Positions 1-7,419 of a stretch of 11,349 nucleotides of DNA are shown in pieces (the stretch's first letter is position 1; every line of letters begins with the position of its first letter). A program made the translations under genes and the position numbers. A model generated the notes under the pieces. The model was given only the letters and a program-made list of their open reading frames with translations. It had not been told where the DNA came from and made no database searches. Source of the DNA: an uncultured Caulobacterales bacterium (GTDB taxonomy: Bacteria; Pseudomonadota; Alphaproteobacteria; Caulobacterales; Caulobacteraceae); the NCBI GenBank assembly GCA_903903715.1, contig CAIUZX010000586.1, forward strand, positions 1-11,349, given 5' to 3'.

Positions 1-1409
<1,409 letters not shown>

Positions 1410-1526
1410 GCATATGTGAGCGCGCCTGTGTCAGGCTTCGCCCGCTCTCCTGTTTGGCGAGACCTAGGTCGCGTGATCTGCGCGGTCGGGCTGTCGCCAA
1501 CTCTCATCCGCGCATGTGGACCGCCA

Positions 1527-2099
1527 CTATACCCGGCGACGAGATATCCGCTCAACCTCAGACTGGACCTTCGCCTCAACGATTCCGGCGAGATGGGCGT
1601 CCAGCCACTCCTTCAGCAAAGGACGAAGCAGTTCCTTGACCACATCCTCAAGCGTTCGACCTTCAGCCGGCATCAGGACGGAGTGCGCAAGACTGCCGAA
1701 GTGGCCTGCGGCGGTTTGCGCGACGCGGTCCGACAGCAATCCCTCTTCCGGCTCGAAGGTCGCGAAGGCGGGCGCCCGCGGCGGCGGGGGCGGTTCCGAA
1801 AAATCGATATCGTCAAGAACCGGAGGCGGCGGCGGAGTGCGCGCCGGAGCAGGCCGTGGCGGGGCCACAGGTTCGGTCAGTTCCAATACGTCCATCGGCT
1901 CCGCAGCCACGACAGGCGCGGGAGGCGGCGCCGGCGGTGGAGCCACTGGCTCAGGAACAGGCGCAGCGGCGACAGGCGCAGGCGCGGGTTCGGGAACAAC
2001 CTCGGCCGCAGCCGCCGGAGCATCATCCTCCGAAATGATTCGGCGAATGGAGGCGAGGATCTCCTCCATGGTCGGTTCTTGAGCGGAAGTGTCGGTCAT
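1527..2099 (-). CDS. popZ: PopZ polar organizing protein (DUF2497 family)
   Basis: PopZ forms a polar condensate that anchors ParB-parS at the cell pole and recruits cell-cycle regulators (known from Caulobacter). The 190-aa protein has the expected three parts. The N-terminal hub-binding helix (residues 8-26, EPTMEEILASIRRIISEDD) matches Caulobacter PopZ almost residue for residue as I remember it. A Pro/Ala-rich low-complexity linker follows (about 27-133), holding two short acidic islands, MDVLELTEPVAP (69-80) and DDIDFSEP (96-103). The C-terminal oligomerization helices run from about 145 to 190 (EGRTLEDVVKELLRPLLKEW, then IVEAKVQSEVERISRRRV). It is slightly longer than Caulobacter PopZ (about 177 aa), and the linker is more proline-rich and less acidic. 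The gene lies between a pcm-like gene and valS, all on one strand. No clear Shine-Dalgarno or convincing promoter was found in the 205 bp upstream. Confidence 0.95.
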   Translation of the reverse strand: MTDTSAQEPTMEEILASIRRIISEDDAPAAAAEVVPEPAPAPVAAAPVPEPVAPPPAPPPAPVVAAEPMDVLELTEPVAPPRPAPARTPPPPPVLDDIDFSEPPPPPRAPAFATFEPEEGLLSDRVAQTAAGHFGSLAHSVLMPAEGRTLEDVVKELLRPLLKEWLDAHLAGIVEAKVQSEVERISRRRV

Positions 2100-2304
2100 G
2101 ACGATGGAGCCGCGAGATGAAGGTGGGAGGACGAGAAGAACCTAGGACGCCGAGAGGCCCTCTGCAAAGGGAATAAACCACGTTCTCCCCAAGTCCTTGC
2201 CGGAGAAGCGTAAATTTCGGAATTGCAGGCTAGAACAAGGAGATAGTTTTGGTCGATGCGTTGCGCAAAGCGAACCCATCGCGCCGGTGGGGCGAATCAC
2301 ACGC

Positions 2305-2955
2305 CTAGAACGCGAACGTGGCTTCCGCTTCGAATCCCGGGAGGATCGACGGCGTCGCGTCGAACACCTGACGACGCCCGACCTTCCCGTCGTCGGAACG
2401 AAGATAAATCACAGCTTTCCCGACGGGTCCGGTCCGCTCGATCACCGCAAGGCGCGCCCCCGGTCGGCCAAAGCGGACCAACCCATCGAGCCAGGCGGCT
2501 GGCGTCTTGGTCACTGCGCCCTCGACAATCATCAGGTCGAAGGGCTTCATGGGCGCAGACTTCAGATCCGCAGCATCGGTCGCAACATCCCGCGGCGCGA
2601 GGGCCGCTTCCGCAGATGCACGCGGCGGCCCGCCGGGCGCCCGCAAAGTCACCGTGAGCCCAAGATCGGTCAGAACCATCGCGGCGTATGGCGCCGCCAG
2701 GCACAAGGCTTCCTCGCCCGGCTTCGGAGATGCGGCGAACAGGAGCTTGGCGATATCCCTTGGGGACAAAAGAAACCAACCGGGCGCATATTCGATCTCG
2801 CAATCCGCGTAGGCCAGGAACTCCCGCCCCGGAGGACAGAACTTTTCCCTCGGCGCATTGGCCATCGCTTCCTGCAGGTTGACGTCAGGAACATCGTTCG
2901 GGCGAACTTGACTGTCGATCATGTTCAAGCGCGCGGCGGAGAAGTCGAGGGTCAT
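2305..2955 (-). CDS. Degenerate protein-L-isoaspartate O-methyltransferase-like protein
   Basis: PIMT enzymes use S-adenosylmethionine to repair isoaspartyl residues. This 216-aa protein has normal length and clear family landmarks. They are an N-terminal segment FSAARLNMIDSQVRPNDV (5-22), a PREKFCPP-type loop (35-42), a DLMIVEGAVTKTP strand-turn (140-152), an ERTGPVGKAVIY segment (173-184) and a C-terminal DATPSILPGFEAE (199-211). The SAM-binding motif I, normally a VLDVGCGTGY-type glycine-rich loop, reads ALCLAAPYAAMVL (83-95). It has no glycine and appears about two residues short. The acidic residue usually ending the next strand is also absent (TVTLRAP, 101-107). The fold is probably retained while SAM binding and catalysis are doubtful; this is inference. 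A good promoter lies just upstream, and popZ and valS follow on the same strand. The ATG at 2953-2955 has only a weak ribosome-binding site. The gene is divergent from tRNA-Cys. Confidence 0.85.
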   Translation of the reverse strand: MTLDFSAARLNMIDSQVRPNDVPDVNLQEAMANAPREKFCPPGREFLAYADCEIEYAPGWFLLSPRDIAKLLFAASPKPGEEALCLAAPYAAMVLTDLGLTVTLRAPGGPPRASAEAALAPRDVATDAADLKSAPMKPFDLMIVEGAVTKTPAAWLDGLVRFGRPGARLAVIERTGPVGKAVIYLRSDDGKVGRRQVFDATPSILPGFEAEATFAF

Positions 2956-3008
2956 GGAAAATCCGGCCGGGATTGTGAGTCTGAGAGCCGCCTGCGCGAC
3001 GGCCTCCC

Positions 3009-3037
3009 TTATAGGTCGGCCAGCGAACCAATGGCAA
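3009..3037 (-). promoter_or_regulatory. Predicted housekeeping promoter for the pcm-like gene
   Basis: On the minus strand TTGCCA (3037-3032) is followed after 17 bp by CTATAA (3014-3009), a good sigma70-type arrangement. Transcription would start near 3001, leaving a leader of about 46 nt before the ATG at 2955. It could also feed popZ and valS downstream. Assigned by eye. Confidence 0.5.
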
Positions 3038-3053
3038 TCACCGGCGGCCTCGC

Positions 3054-3082
3054 TTGCGGCCGGCGACGGGTTCTGTTAGCGA
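3054..3082 (+). promoter_or_regulatory. Predicted promoter for tRNA-Cys
   Basis: TTGCGGC (3054-3060), a 14-bp spacer and GTTAGCGA (3075-3082) partly fit the alphaproteobacterial housekeeping pattern TTGACGS-N10-14-GCTANAWC. The spacing equals that of the better match before tRNA-Asn. The predicted start is about 15 nt before the mature tRNA 5' end. Confidence 0.4.
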
Positions 3083-3102
3083 AACGCGGAGTTCCTTCCC
3101 GC

Positions 3103-3176
3103 GGCCTGATGGCGGAGTGGTTACGCAGCGGACTGCAAATCCGTGCACCCCGGTTCGATTCCGGGTCAGGCCTCCA
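3103..3176 (+). tRNA. tRNA-Cys (anticodon GCA)
   Basis: A 74-nt cloverleaf with the CCA end encoded. The acceptor stem GGCCTGA pairs fully with TCAGGCC, with discriminator T before CCA. The anticodon loop CTGCAAA gives GCA (3135-3137), reading UGC/UGU. The T arm has the standard GGTTCGATTCC pattern. It is a single gene, probably transcribed from its own promoter to the terminator at 3313-3342. Confidence 0.95.
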
Positions 3177-3244
3177 TCCCCTAGGCGGGATGCTCGACAG
3201 AGCGAATAGAGCTCCTCGCGAAATTCGATTTTTGTTCACACATC

Positions 3245-3271
3245 GTTAACCGCTTCAATTCAGGTGTTAAC
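3245..3271 (+). promoter_or_regulatory. Pair of GTTAAC sites, possible CtrA-type half-sites
   Basis: Two identical GTTAAC palindromes lie at 3245-3250 and 3266-3271, 21 bp apart, about two helical turns. The first extends to TTAACC, which resembles the half-site of the alphaproteobacterial cell-cycle regulator CtrA. The spacing is not the classic TTAA-N7-TTAA, so the assignment is tentative. They flank the start of a short reading frame that ends in a terminator. Confidence 0.25.
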
Positions 3272-3323
3272 TGTCTTCTTTATCGAAGGCACCCACCATC
3301 ACCATACCTTGTGGCCCGACTGA
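3264..3323 (+). other. Candidate 19-codon ORF with four consecutive His codons
   Basis: Starting at GTG (3264-3266), the frame encodes MLTVFFIEGTHHHHTLWPD and stops at TGA (3321-3323). The four His codons (CAC CAT CAC CAT, 3294-3305) are consecutive. The stop lies in the loop of a strong intrinsic terminator whose 5' arm is the last codons of the frame. The layout recalls amino-acid leader peptides such as the enterobacterial his leader. However, no histidine gene follows (the next gene is tRNA-Asn), no separate antiterminator arm is visible, and there is no clear Shine-Dalgarno. It could be a leaderless mini-protein, the 3' part of a small RNA, or chance coding in a transcribed spacer. Confidence 0.3.
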
Positions 3324-3342
3324 AAGGTCGGGCCCTTTTTTT
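3313..3342 (+). terminator. Strong intrinsic terminator
   Basis: A perfect 8-bp GC-rich stem, GGCCCGAC (3313-3320) with GTCGGGCC (3327-3334), closes the six-base loop TGAAAG. A run of seven T (3336-3342) follows one base later. It should end transcripts from tRNA-Cys and from any short transcript started in the 3180-3270 spacer. Confidence 0.9.
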
Positions 3343-3356
3343 GGCAGGCGAAGCGC

Positions 3357-3385
3357 TTGCGCCGGGGAGCCAGCGACGCTATAGC
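3357..3385 (+). promoter_or_regulatory. Promoter for tRNA-Asn
   Basis: TTGCGCC (3357-3363), a 14-bp spacer and GCTATAGC (3378-3385) closely match the Caulobacter-type housekeeping consensus TTGACGS-N10-14-GCTANAWC. The start would fall near 3391, about 10 nt before the tRNA. The terminator at 3342 insulates it from tRNA-Cys. Confidence 0.65.
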
Positions 3386-3402
3386 GCGCCCTCTGAATGT
3401 GA

Positions 3403-3477
3403 TCCGCAGTAGCTCAGTGGTAGAGCAATCGGCTGTTAACCGATCGGTCGTAGGTTCGAATCCTACCTGCGGAGCCA
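3403..3477 (+). tRNA. tRNA-Asn (anticodon GTT)
   Basis: A 75-nt tRNA with encoded CCA. The acceptor stem TCCGCAG pairs with CTGCGGA, with discriminator G. The anticodon stem ATCGG/CCGAT encloses CTGTTAA, giving anticodon GTT (3435-3437). The T arm GTAGG/CCTAC encloses TTCGAAT. The tRNA ends 13 bp from the stop codon of the convergent gene, and no separate terminator is visible after it. Confidence 0.95.
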
Positions 3478-3490
3478 TTTCGCACCCCTC

Positions 3491-4225
3491 CTAGAACGAA
3501 CTCCATACCGCAAAGACGGGTCCGGATATCGTTGTGAGCCAGGGGGATGTGACAGTTCGCTTCCAGCCCGCCTCGATACGCCATCGTCCATATTTTCGAA
3601 CTGTCGTCACTTCCAGCGCCGTCCAGGCGGAGCGACGGGCCTCACGCAGATCCTCTCCTCGCCGCAATGAAAACGAGAGCGACGTGTCGCGGCCTACGTT
3701 TACACCCAGAGTCGAATCCTCGCGGATCTGCAAGCGGGCGTCGCCGGCATATAAGATCTTCCCTTCCAGATCGACGTACCCGTCATGGCCGAGAAAGCGA
3801 TAATTCGCTCCGACCATCCCCCTCGCCTCCGTGCGCCAATCCGGCCGATCCTTCGCAAAGGGACCGACACCGAGGTCGACCAGGACACGCTCGCCGACAT
3901 ACCCCGACACGATCACATCTCGCCATCGCCCGACGTGATACTTCAGCCCGATCGCCTGCTCTCCGAGCCCCGTGCGCTGCGTTCCGGCATAGGTGTTCCG
4001 CTGAACACCCGTCTCGAGTTCGATGGAAATATTGCCGGTGAGGCCACGTTCCATGAAGAGATTCAGGAACTGCTGATCGATCTGACTGGGCGCCGCGCCG
4101 AGCGCCGCACCCGTTTCCAATTTTAGAATCGCCAGACTGCGCCCGGGCGGCAATGTCCAAGCCCCTGCCGCGGCAGGCGTCTGAAGAGCAACGGACACCA
4201 GGAACAGAGCGATCTGGCCACGCAT
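3491..4225 (-). CDS. Secreted, probably outer-membrane beta-barrel protein of unknown function
   Basis: I do not recognise a named family. From the ATG at 4223-4225 the protein has 244 aa; a TTG two codons upstream (4229-4231) is also in frame. A classic signal peptide is visible: positive MRGQ, hydrophobic IALFLVSVAL, then an Ala-rich cleavage region near residues 18-22. The mature part alternates polar and hydrophobic residues in short runs typical of beta strands, for example GLKYHVGRWRDVIVSGYVGERVLVD and YVDLEGKILYAGDARLQI. It ends in Phe (AVWSSF), the usual outer-membrane-barrel terminal signature. A small barrel is therefore likely, by inference only. The gene converges on tRNA-Asn and is divergent from the P450 gene across an AT-rich spacer. 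No Shine-Dalgarno is obvious. A lipid- or hydrocarbon-related role alongside the P450 is possible but unsupported. Confidence 0.7.
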   Translation of the reverse strand: MRGQIALFLVSVALQTPAAAGAWTLPPGRSLAILKLETGAALGAAPSQIDQQFLNLFMERGLTGNISIELETGVQRNTYAGTQRTGLGEQAIGLKYHVGRWRDVIVSGYVGERVLVDLGVGPFAKDRPDWRTEARGMVGANYRFLGHDGYVDLEGKILYAGDARLQIREDSTLGVNVGRDTSLSFSLRRGEDLREARRSAWTALEVTTVRKYGRWRIEAGWKRTVTSPWLTTISGPVFAVWSSF

Positions 4226-4353
4226 TCTCAAGTTATATTTTAGACTTTATTATTCCCGCAAGAGAGGCGCATTGCGTTCACTTCGCGACGCGGGTTGCAT
4301 ATGCTGATCGAAAGTTCAAAATCCCCAGCAAAAGAGCGACACGCCAGTGGACC

Positions 4354-4361
4354 AAGGGGAG
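4354..4361 (+). promoter_or_regulatory. Ribosome-binding site fixing the P450 start
   Basis: AAGGGGAG sits six bases before the ATG at 4368, an ideal Shine-Dalgarno arrangement. This favours 4368 over the in-frame GTG at 4347, which lies upstream of the site and has none of its own. Confidence 0.8.
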
Positions 4362-4367
4362 ATCACA

Positions 4368-5621
4368 ATGAGCGACGGATCGGTAGATTTACGCGAAGAG
4401 GCGCGATCCAAAGCGTGGTCCATGCCTATAGAAGCCATCAATGTCGCTGATCCCGAACTCTTTCGACATGACTTGATCTGGCCTTACTTCGAAAGGCTTC
4501 GCAAAGAAGCGCCGGTTCACTATCAGAAGAACCACGAATTCGGCCCCTATTGGTCAATCACGAAGTTCCAGGACATTCTCTTCGTGGATTCGAACCACAA
4601 ACTCTTTTCGTCGGAACCGGCCATTACTATGGTCGACCCGCCGGAAGAGTTCCGCCTTCCGATGTTCATAGCAATGGATCAACCTAAGCACGACGCTCAA
4701 CGTAAGGTCGTGAGTCCAATTGTCGCACCCCAGAATCTTGCGCGTCTGGAAGGCCTGATCCGCGAGCGGGTCGGCAAGATCTTCGACGAACTGCCGCGCG
4801 GAACACCGTTCGACTGGGTGGACAAGGTCTCCGTTGAGCTCACGACCCAGATGCTGGCGACGCTGTTTGATTTTCCGTGGGAGGATCGCCGCCTCTTGAC
4901 CTATTGGTCGGACACAACCACGTCCGGACCGGCCAGCGACATGTGGGTTTCGGCGGAGCATCGCCGAACCGTGTTGTTTGAATGCGCCGACTATTTTCTC
5001 AGGTTGTGGAATGAGCGGGTCAACGCGACCGAGCCTGGGAACGACCTCATCTCCATGCTCGCCCACGGAGAGTCGACCCGGAACATGGACCGCATGGAGT
5101 ATCTGGGGAACCTCTTGCTCCTCATCGTCGGCGGCAATGACACCACGCGGAACTCCCTGACCGGAGGTCTCTACGCCCTCAACCGTTATCGGGCAGAATA
5201 CGAAAAGCTGCTCGCAAACCCTTCACTGGTCCCCAGCATGGTTTCGGAGATCATCCGCTGGCAGACGCCGCTCGCCTACATGCGTCGTACGGCTCTGGCG
5301 GATGTCGAGATACGCGGCCAGACGATCCGCAAGGGCGACAAGGTGCTGATATGGTATGTGTCCGGCAATCGCGACGAGGATGAAATCGAGAACGCCGACG
5401 CTTTCATCATCGACCGCCCCAATCCAAGACACCACCTGTCTTTCGGCTTCGGCATCCATCGGTGCGTCGGCAACCGGCTCGCAGAACTCCAGCTTCGCAT
5501 CGTCTGGGAAGAAATCCTCAAGCGGTTCGGACGAATTGAGGTCCTGGAAGAGCCGACGCGCACGCCGTCTCCCTTCGTGAAGGGCTACACGCGCATGATG
5601 GTGCAGTTGCCGACGGGCTAG
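4368..5621 (+). CDS. CYP153A-like cytochrome P450 (probable alkane/fatty-acid terminal hydroxylase)
   Basis: A soluble class I bacterial P450 of 417 aa. The I-helix oxygen-activation motif GGNDTT is at 255-260, ExxR is E294-IIR297, and the heme loop FGFGIHRCVG spans 359-368 with C366 as the axial thiolate. Many segments match CYP153A alkane hydroxylases as I know them: FGPYWSITK (58-66), the SPIVAPQNLA block (116-125), MLATLFDFPW (162-171), SEIIRWQTPL (293-302) and PFVKGY near the end. CYP153A enzymes hydroxylate the terminal carbon of medium-chain alkanes or fatty acids using a ferredoxin and a ferredoxin reductase. No such partner gene lies in the window, so electrons must come from elsewhere. 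The first 180 coding-region bases counted (4381-4560) are about 50% GC, while a stretch near 5281-5340 is 65%. The gene converges on the transglutaminase-like gene, with 12 bp between stops. Confidence 0.93.
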   Translation: MSDGSVDLREEARSKAWSMPIEAINVADPELFRHDLIWPYFERLRKEAPVHYQKNHEFGPYWSITKFQDILFVDSNHKLFSSEPAITMVDPPEEFRLPMFIAMDQPKHDAQRKVVSPIVAPQNLARLEGLIRERVGKIFDELPRGTPFDWVDKVSVELTTQMLATLFDFPWEDRRLLTYWSDTTTSGPASDMWVSAEHRRTVLFECADYFLRLWNERVNATEPGNDLISMLAHGESTRNMDRMEYLGNLLLLIVGGNDTTRNSLTGGLYALNRYRAEYEKLLANPSLVPSMVSEIIRWQTPLAYMRRTALADVEIRGQTIRKGDKVLIWYVSGNRDEDEIENADAFIIDRPNPRHHLSFGFGIHRCVGNRLAELQLRIVWEEILKRFGRIEVLEEPTRTPSPFVKGYTRMMVQLPTG

Positions 5622-5633
5622 GGATGAGGGCGG

Positions 5634-6458
5634 CTACTGCCCTCGCCAGCCCGGCTCAGCAGCAACGCTGAGCGAAACATCAAGATGCTCCTTGCCGCCG
5701 CCGAACCGCGCGCCGCGGACCGGCGCAGCGCCGAGATAATCGAGGGCGCTGGCCACGCGGACATAGGCGTCCGTTGGGCATGCGCCCGTGACAGGGTCAA
5801 AGCCGACCCACCCAAGCCCTTCCACATGGGCCTCCGCCCAGGCGTGCGCGGCGTTGTGGGCCACCTCCTCGTCGTGACGGAACAGATGACCGGAGACGAA
5901 GCGAGCCGGCGCGCCGATGTGCCGGGCCGCAGAGATGAAGATGTGGGCGAGATCCTGCACGCAACCCTGGCCTTGCGAAAAGGCCTTAGCCGCGTTGGTA
6001 TCCTGACCGGCTGGCTCTTCGGACACCGCGATGTCCCTGTGGATCGCCGCCAGAAGATCGTGAAGACGATCAAGGCGGTCATGGCGCCCCCCCGTCACAT
6101 CGGTCGCGTAGCTGCGCAGATCCACACCTGCGAGGGTGAGCGGCGTTTCCCGCAGAAACACCTGAACGGGAAGCCGCTCCAGACCGCCGCGCAGCACCCC
6201 GCCGGTGTCCGACGTCTCCACCTCCCCGACGACCGTCAGGCGCAACCTCTGAATGGCGCCGTCGATGTAGAGGGCGTGCGTGATGTTGCCGAAAGCGTCC
6301 TCGCCGGGCTTGAGCCGCGCATCGGCGTCCGTCTCCACCCGCCAGAGCGAGATGTGCTGCCCGTCATTCGGCCGTGGCGTGGTCCGCAGGATCTGCACCG
6401 CCGCCCGGATCGGCTCGTCATACGCGTACTGTGTGGACTGATGGATATGTATGCGCAT
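5634..6458 (-). CDS. Transglutaminase-like cysteine peptidase-fold protein of the ATP-grasp/alpha-E operon
   Basis: A 274-aa protein with an N-terminal beta-rich domain (MRIHIHQSTQYAYDEPI, typical of this bacterial transglutaminase subfamily) and a transglutaminase-like core. The core holds QGQGCVQDLAHIF (162-174), a His motif AAHAWAEAHV (203-212, H205) and the Asp motif WVGFDPVTG (217-225, D221). The usual motif in relatives is GVCQD; here it reads GCVQD, so the candidate nucleophile C166 is one residue early. I confirmed this codon by codon (TGC GTG CAG GAT). The end, DYLGAAPVRGARFGGG (240-255), is also typical. It is the last gene of a three-gene operon, starting 3 bp after the alpha-E stop. 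Such proteins are predicted to hydrolyse or form amide bonds in peptides made by the operon's ATP-grasp enzyme. Substrate and activity are unknown. Confidence 0.88.
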   Translation of the reverse strand: MRIHIHQSTQYAYDEPIRAAVQILRTTPRPNDGQHISLWRVETDADARLKPGEDAFGNITHALYIDGAIQRLRLTVVGEVETSDTGGVLRGGLERLPVQVFLRETPLTLAGVDLRSYATDVTGGRHDRLDRLHDLLAAIHRDIAVSEEPAGQDTNAAKAFSQGQGCVQDLAHIFISAARHIGAPARFVSGHLFRHDEEVAHNAAHAWAEAHVEGLGWVGFDPVTGACPTDAYVRVASALDYLGAAPVRGARFGGGKEHLDVSLSVAAEPGWRGQ

Positions 6459-6461
6459 GCG

Positions 6462-7400
6462 TCACTGCAGATATTGTTCGGTGATCGCCACACCGAGTTT
6501 GGCGTGATCGGCAAGGTACTGACCGATGAATTCGTGAAGACCGGTCTGGAACACGTCATCGATGCGCAGCCCGTTCATTCGGGCGAGCGCGGCGCGCGCC
6601 AGTTTTTGTGACGGGCCTCTGCGGCCGTAGAGATCGCCGAGATAGTCGAGGTGACGGCTGACGACGTCATAGCAGCTCGCCATGGACCTCGGCATCTGCT
6701 TGTTCAGGATCAGAAGGTCCGCGATCAGCCAGGGCTTGACGTTCTCCTTGTAGACCCAGCGGTAGGCGGTCAGCGCCGAGACTTCCCTCAGGATCGTGGT
6801 CCACTGGAAATAGTCGAGACCGCCGCCGACGCTCTCCGACGCCGGCAGCAACAGATGATATTTCACGTCGAGTATCCGGGCCGTGTTGTCCGCCCGCTCC
6901 ATGGCGCCGCCGAGCCTCAGGAACCAATAGGCGTCGTTGCGCAGCATAGTTCGCCGCGCAGATCCGTCGAACATCAAGGATACGCCCTTGACCCACTCCA
7001 GGAACCGGCTGACCTCTTCGGCGCCCATCTTCGGGTCAACGGTGTTGAGCTCATTCCACGCCGCGTTCAACGCCTCCCAGGTCTCGCTGGTCAACGCCGT
7101 GCGGACGGCGCGAACATTAGAACGGGCCATATTGATGCAGGATCGTATGGAGGACGGGTTGTCTGGGCTGAATACCAGATAGTCGCAGACCGACTGCTCA
7201 TTGGCGTCGCCGTAAAGCGCGTAGAAGCCGGGCGCGGCGCCGGAGGTGGCGATGGCGCTCTCCCATTCCGTGCTCGCCCCCGACCAACTGGCGGGTAGGG
7301 CCGACAGGCGCAGCGCCGAGTCGATGACCCGCGCGAGGAAGTCCGCACGCTCAACGTAGCGGGCGGTCCAGTATAGGTTGTCTGCAGTGCGGGACAGCAC
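6462..7400 (-). CDS. Alpha-E domain protein (DUF403)
   Basis: A 312-aa, almost entirely helical protein starting MLSRTADNLYWTARYVERADF, the signature N-terminus of the alpha-E family. Further family-like stretches are MLRNDAYWFLRLGGAMERADNTARILDVKYH (151-181) and SALTAYRWVYKENVKPWLIADLLILN (209-234). No catalytic residues are established for the family. It nearly always travels with a circularly permuted ATP-grasp protein and often a transglutaminase-like protein, and is thought to be an accessory or substrate-handling subunit. The start is a GTG (7398-7400) preceded by a strong GGAGGAG site eight bases upstream, only 19 bp after the ATP-grasp stop. The stop is 3 bp from the next start, so translational coupling along the operon is likely. 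The gene is intact with no visible anomaly. Confidence 0.92.
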   Translation of the reverse strand: MLSRTADNLYWTARYVERADFLARVIDSALRLSALPASWSGASTEWESAIATSGAAPGFYALYGDANEQSVCDYLVFSPDNPSSIRSCINMARSNVRAVRTALTSETWEALNAAWNELNTVDPKMGAEEVSRFLEWVKGVSLMFDGSARRTMLRNDAYWFLRLGGAMERADNTARILDVKYHLLLPASESVGGGLDYFQWTTILREVSALTAYRWVYKENVKPWLIADLLILNKQMPRSMASCYDVVSRHLDYLGDLYGRRGPSQKLARAALARMNGLRIDDVFQTGLHEFIGQYLADHAKLGVAITEQYLQ

Positions 7401-7419
7401 GTTCGTCGCTCCTCCGCGC

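Noticed and set aside
1410..1526. Promoter or terminator between popZ and valS
   Set aside because: Read on the minus strand, no convincing -35/-10 pair or stem with T-run was found; co-transcription cannot be proved or excluded.
1750..2030. GC-rich repetitive-looking DNA (GGCGGCGGC-type runs)
   Set aside because: It is the coding sequence of the Pro/Ala-rich PopZ linker, not an independent repeat element.
2197..3249. Plus-strand frame of 350 codons
   Set aside because: It is opposite the pcm-like gene and runs through tRNA-Cys and its promoter, so it cannot be a real protein gene.
3264..3342. A classical histidine-operon attenuator
   Set aside because: No histidine biosynthesis or hisS gene follows, and there is no separate antiterminator arm between the His codons and the hairpin; kept only as a mini-ORF of unknown meaning.
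4287..4302. GCATATGC palindrome in the P450 upstream region
   Set aside because: Only 8 bp and not extended by flanking symmetry, so it is too likely by chance to call an operator.
3103..4367. Genomic island integrated at tRNA-Cys or tRNA-Asn
   Set aside because: No integrase, and I see no second copy of either tRNA 3' end in the window that could be an attachment-site duplication.
5685..6611. Plus-strand frame of 308 codons
   Set aside because: Shadow of the transglutaminase-like gene and the end of the alpha-E gene; the Arg/His/Pro-rich product has no recognisable features.
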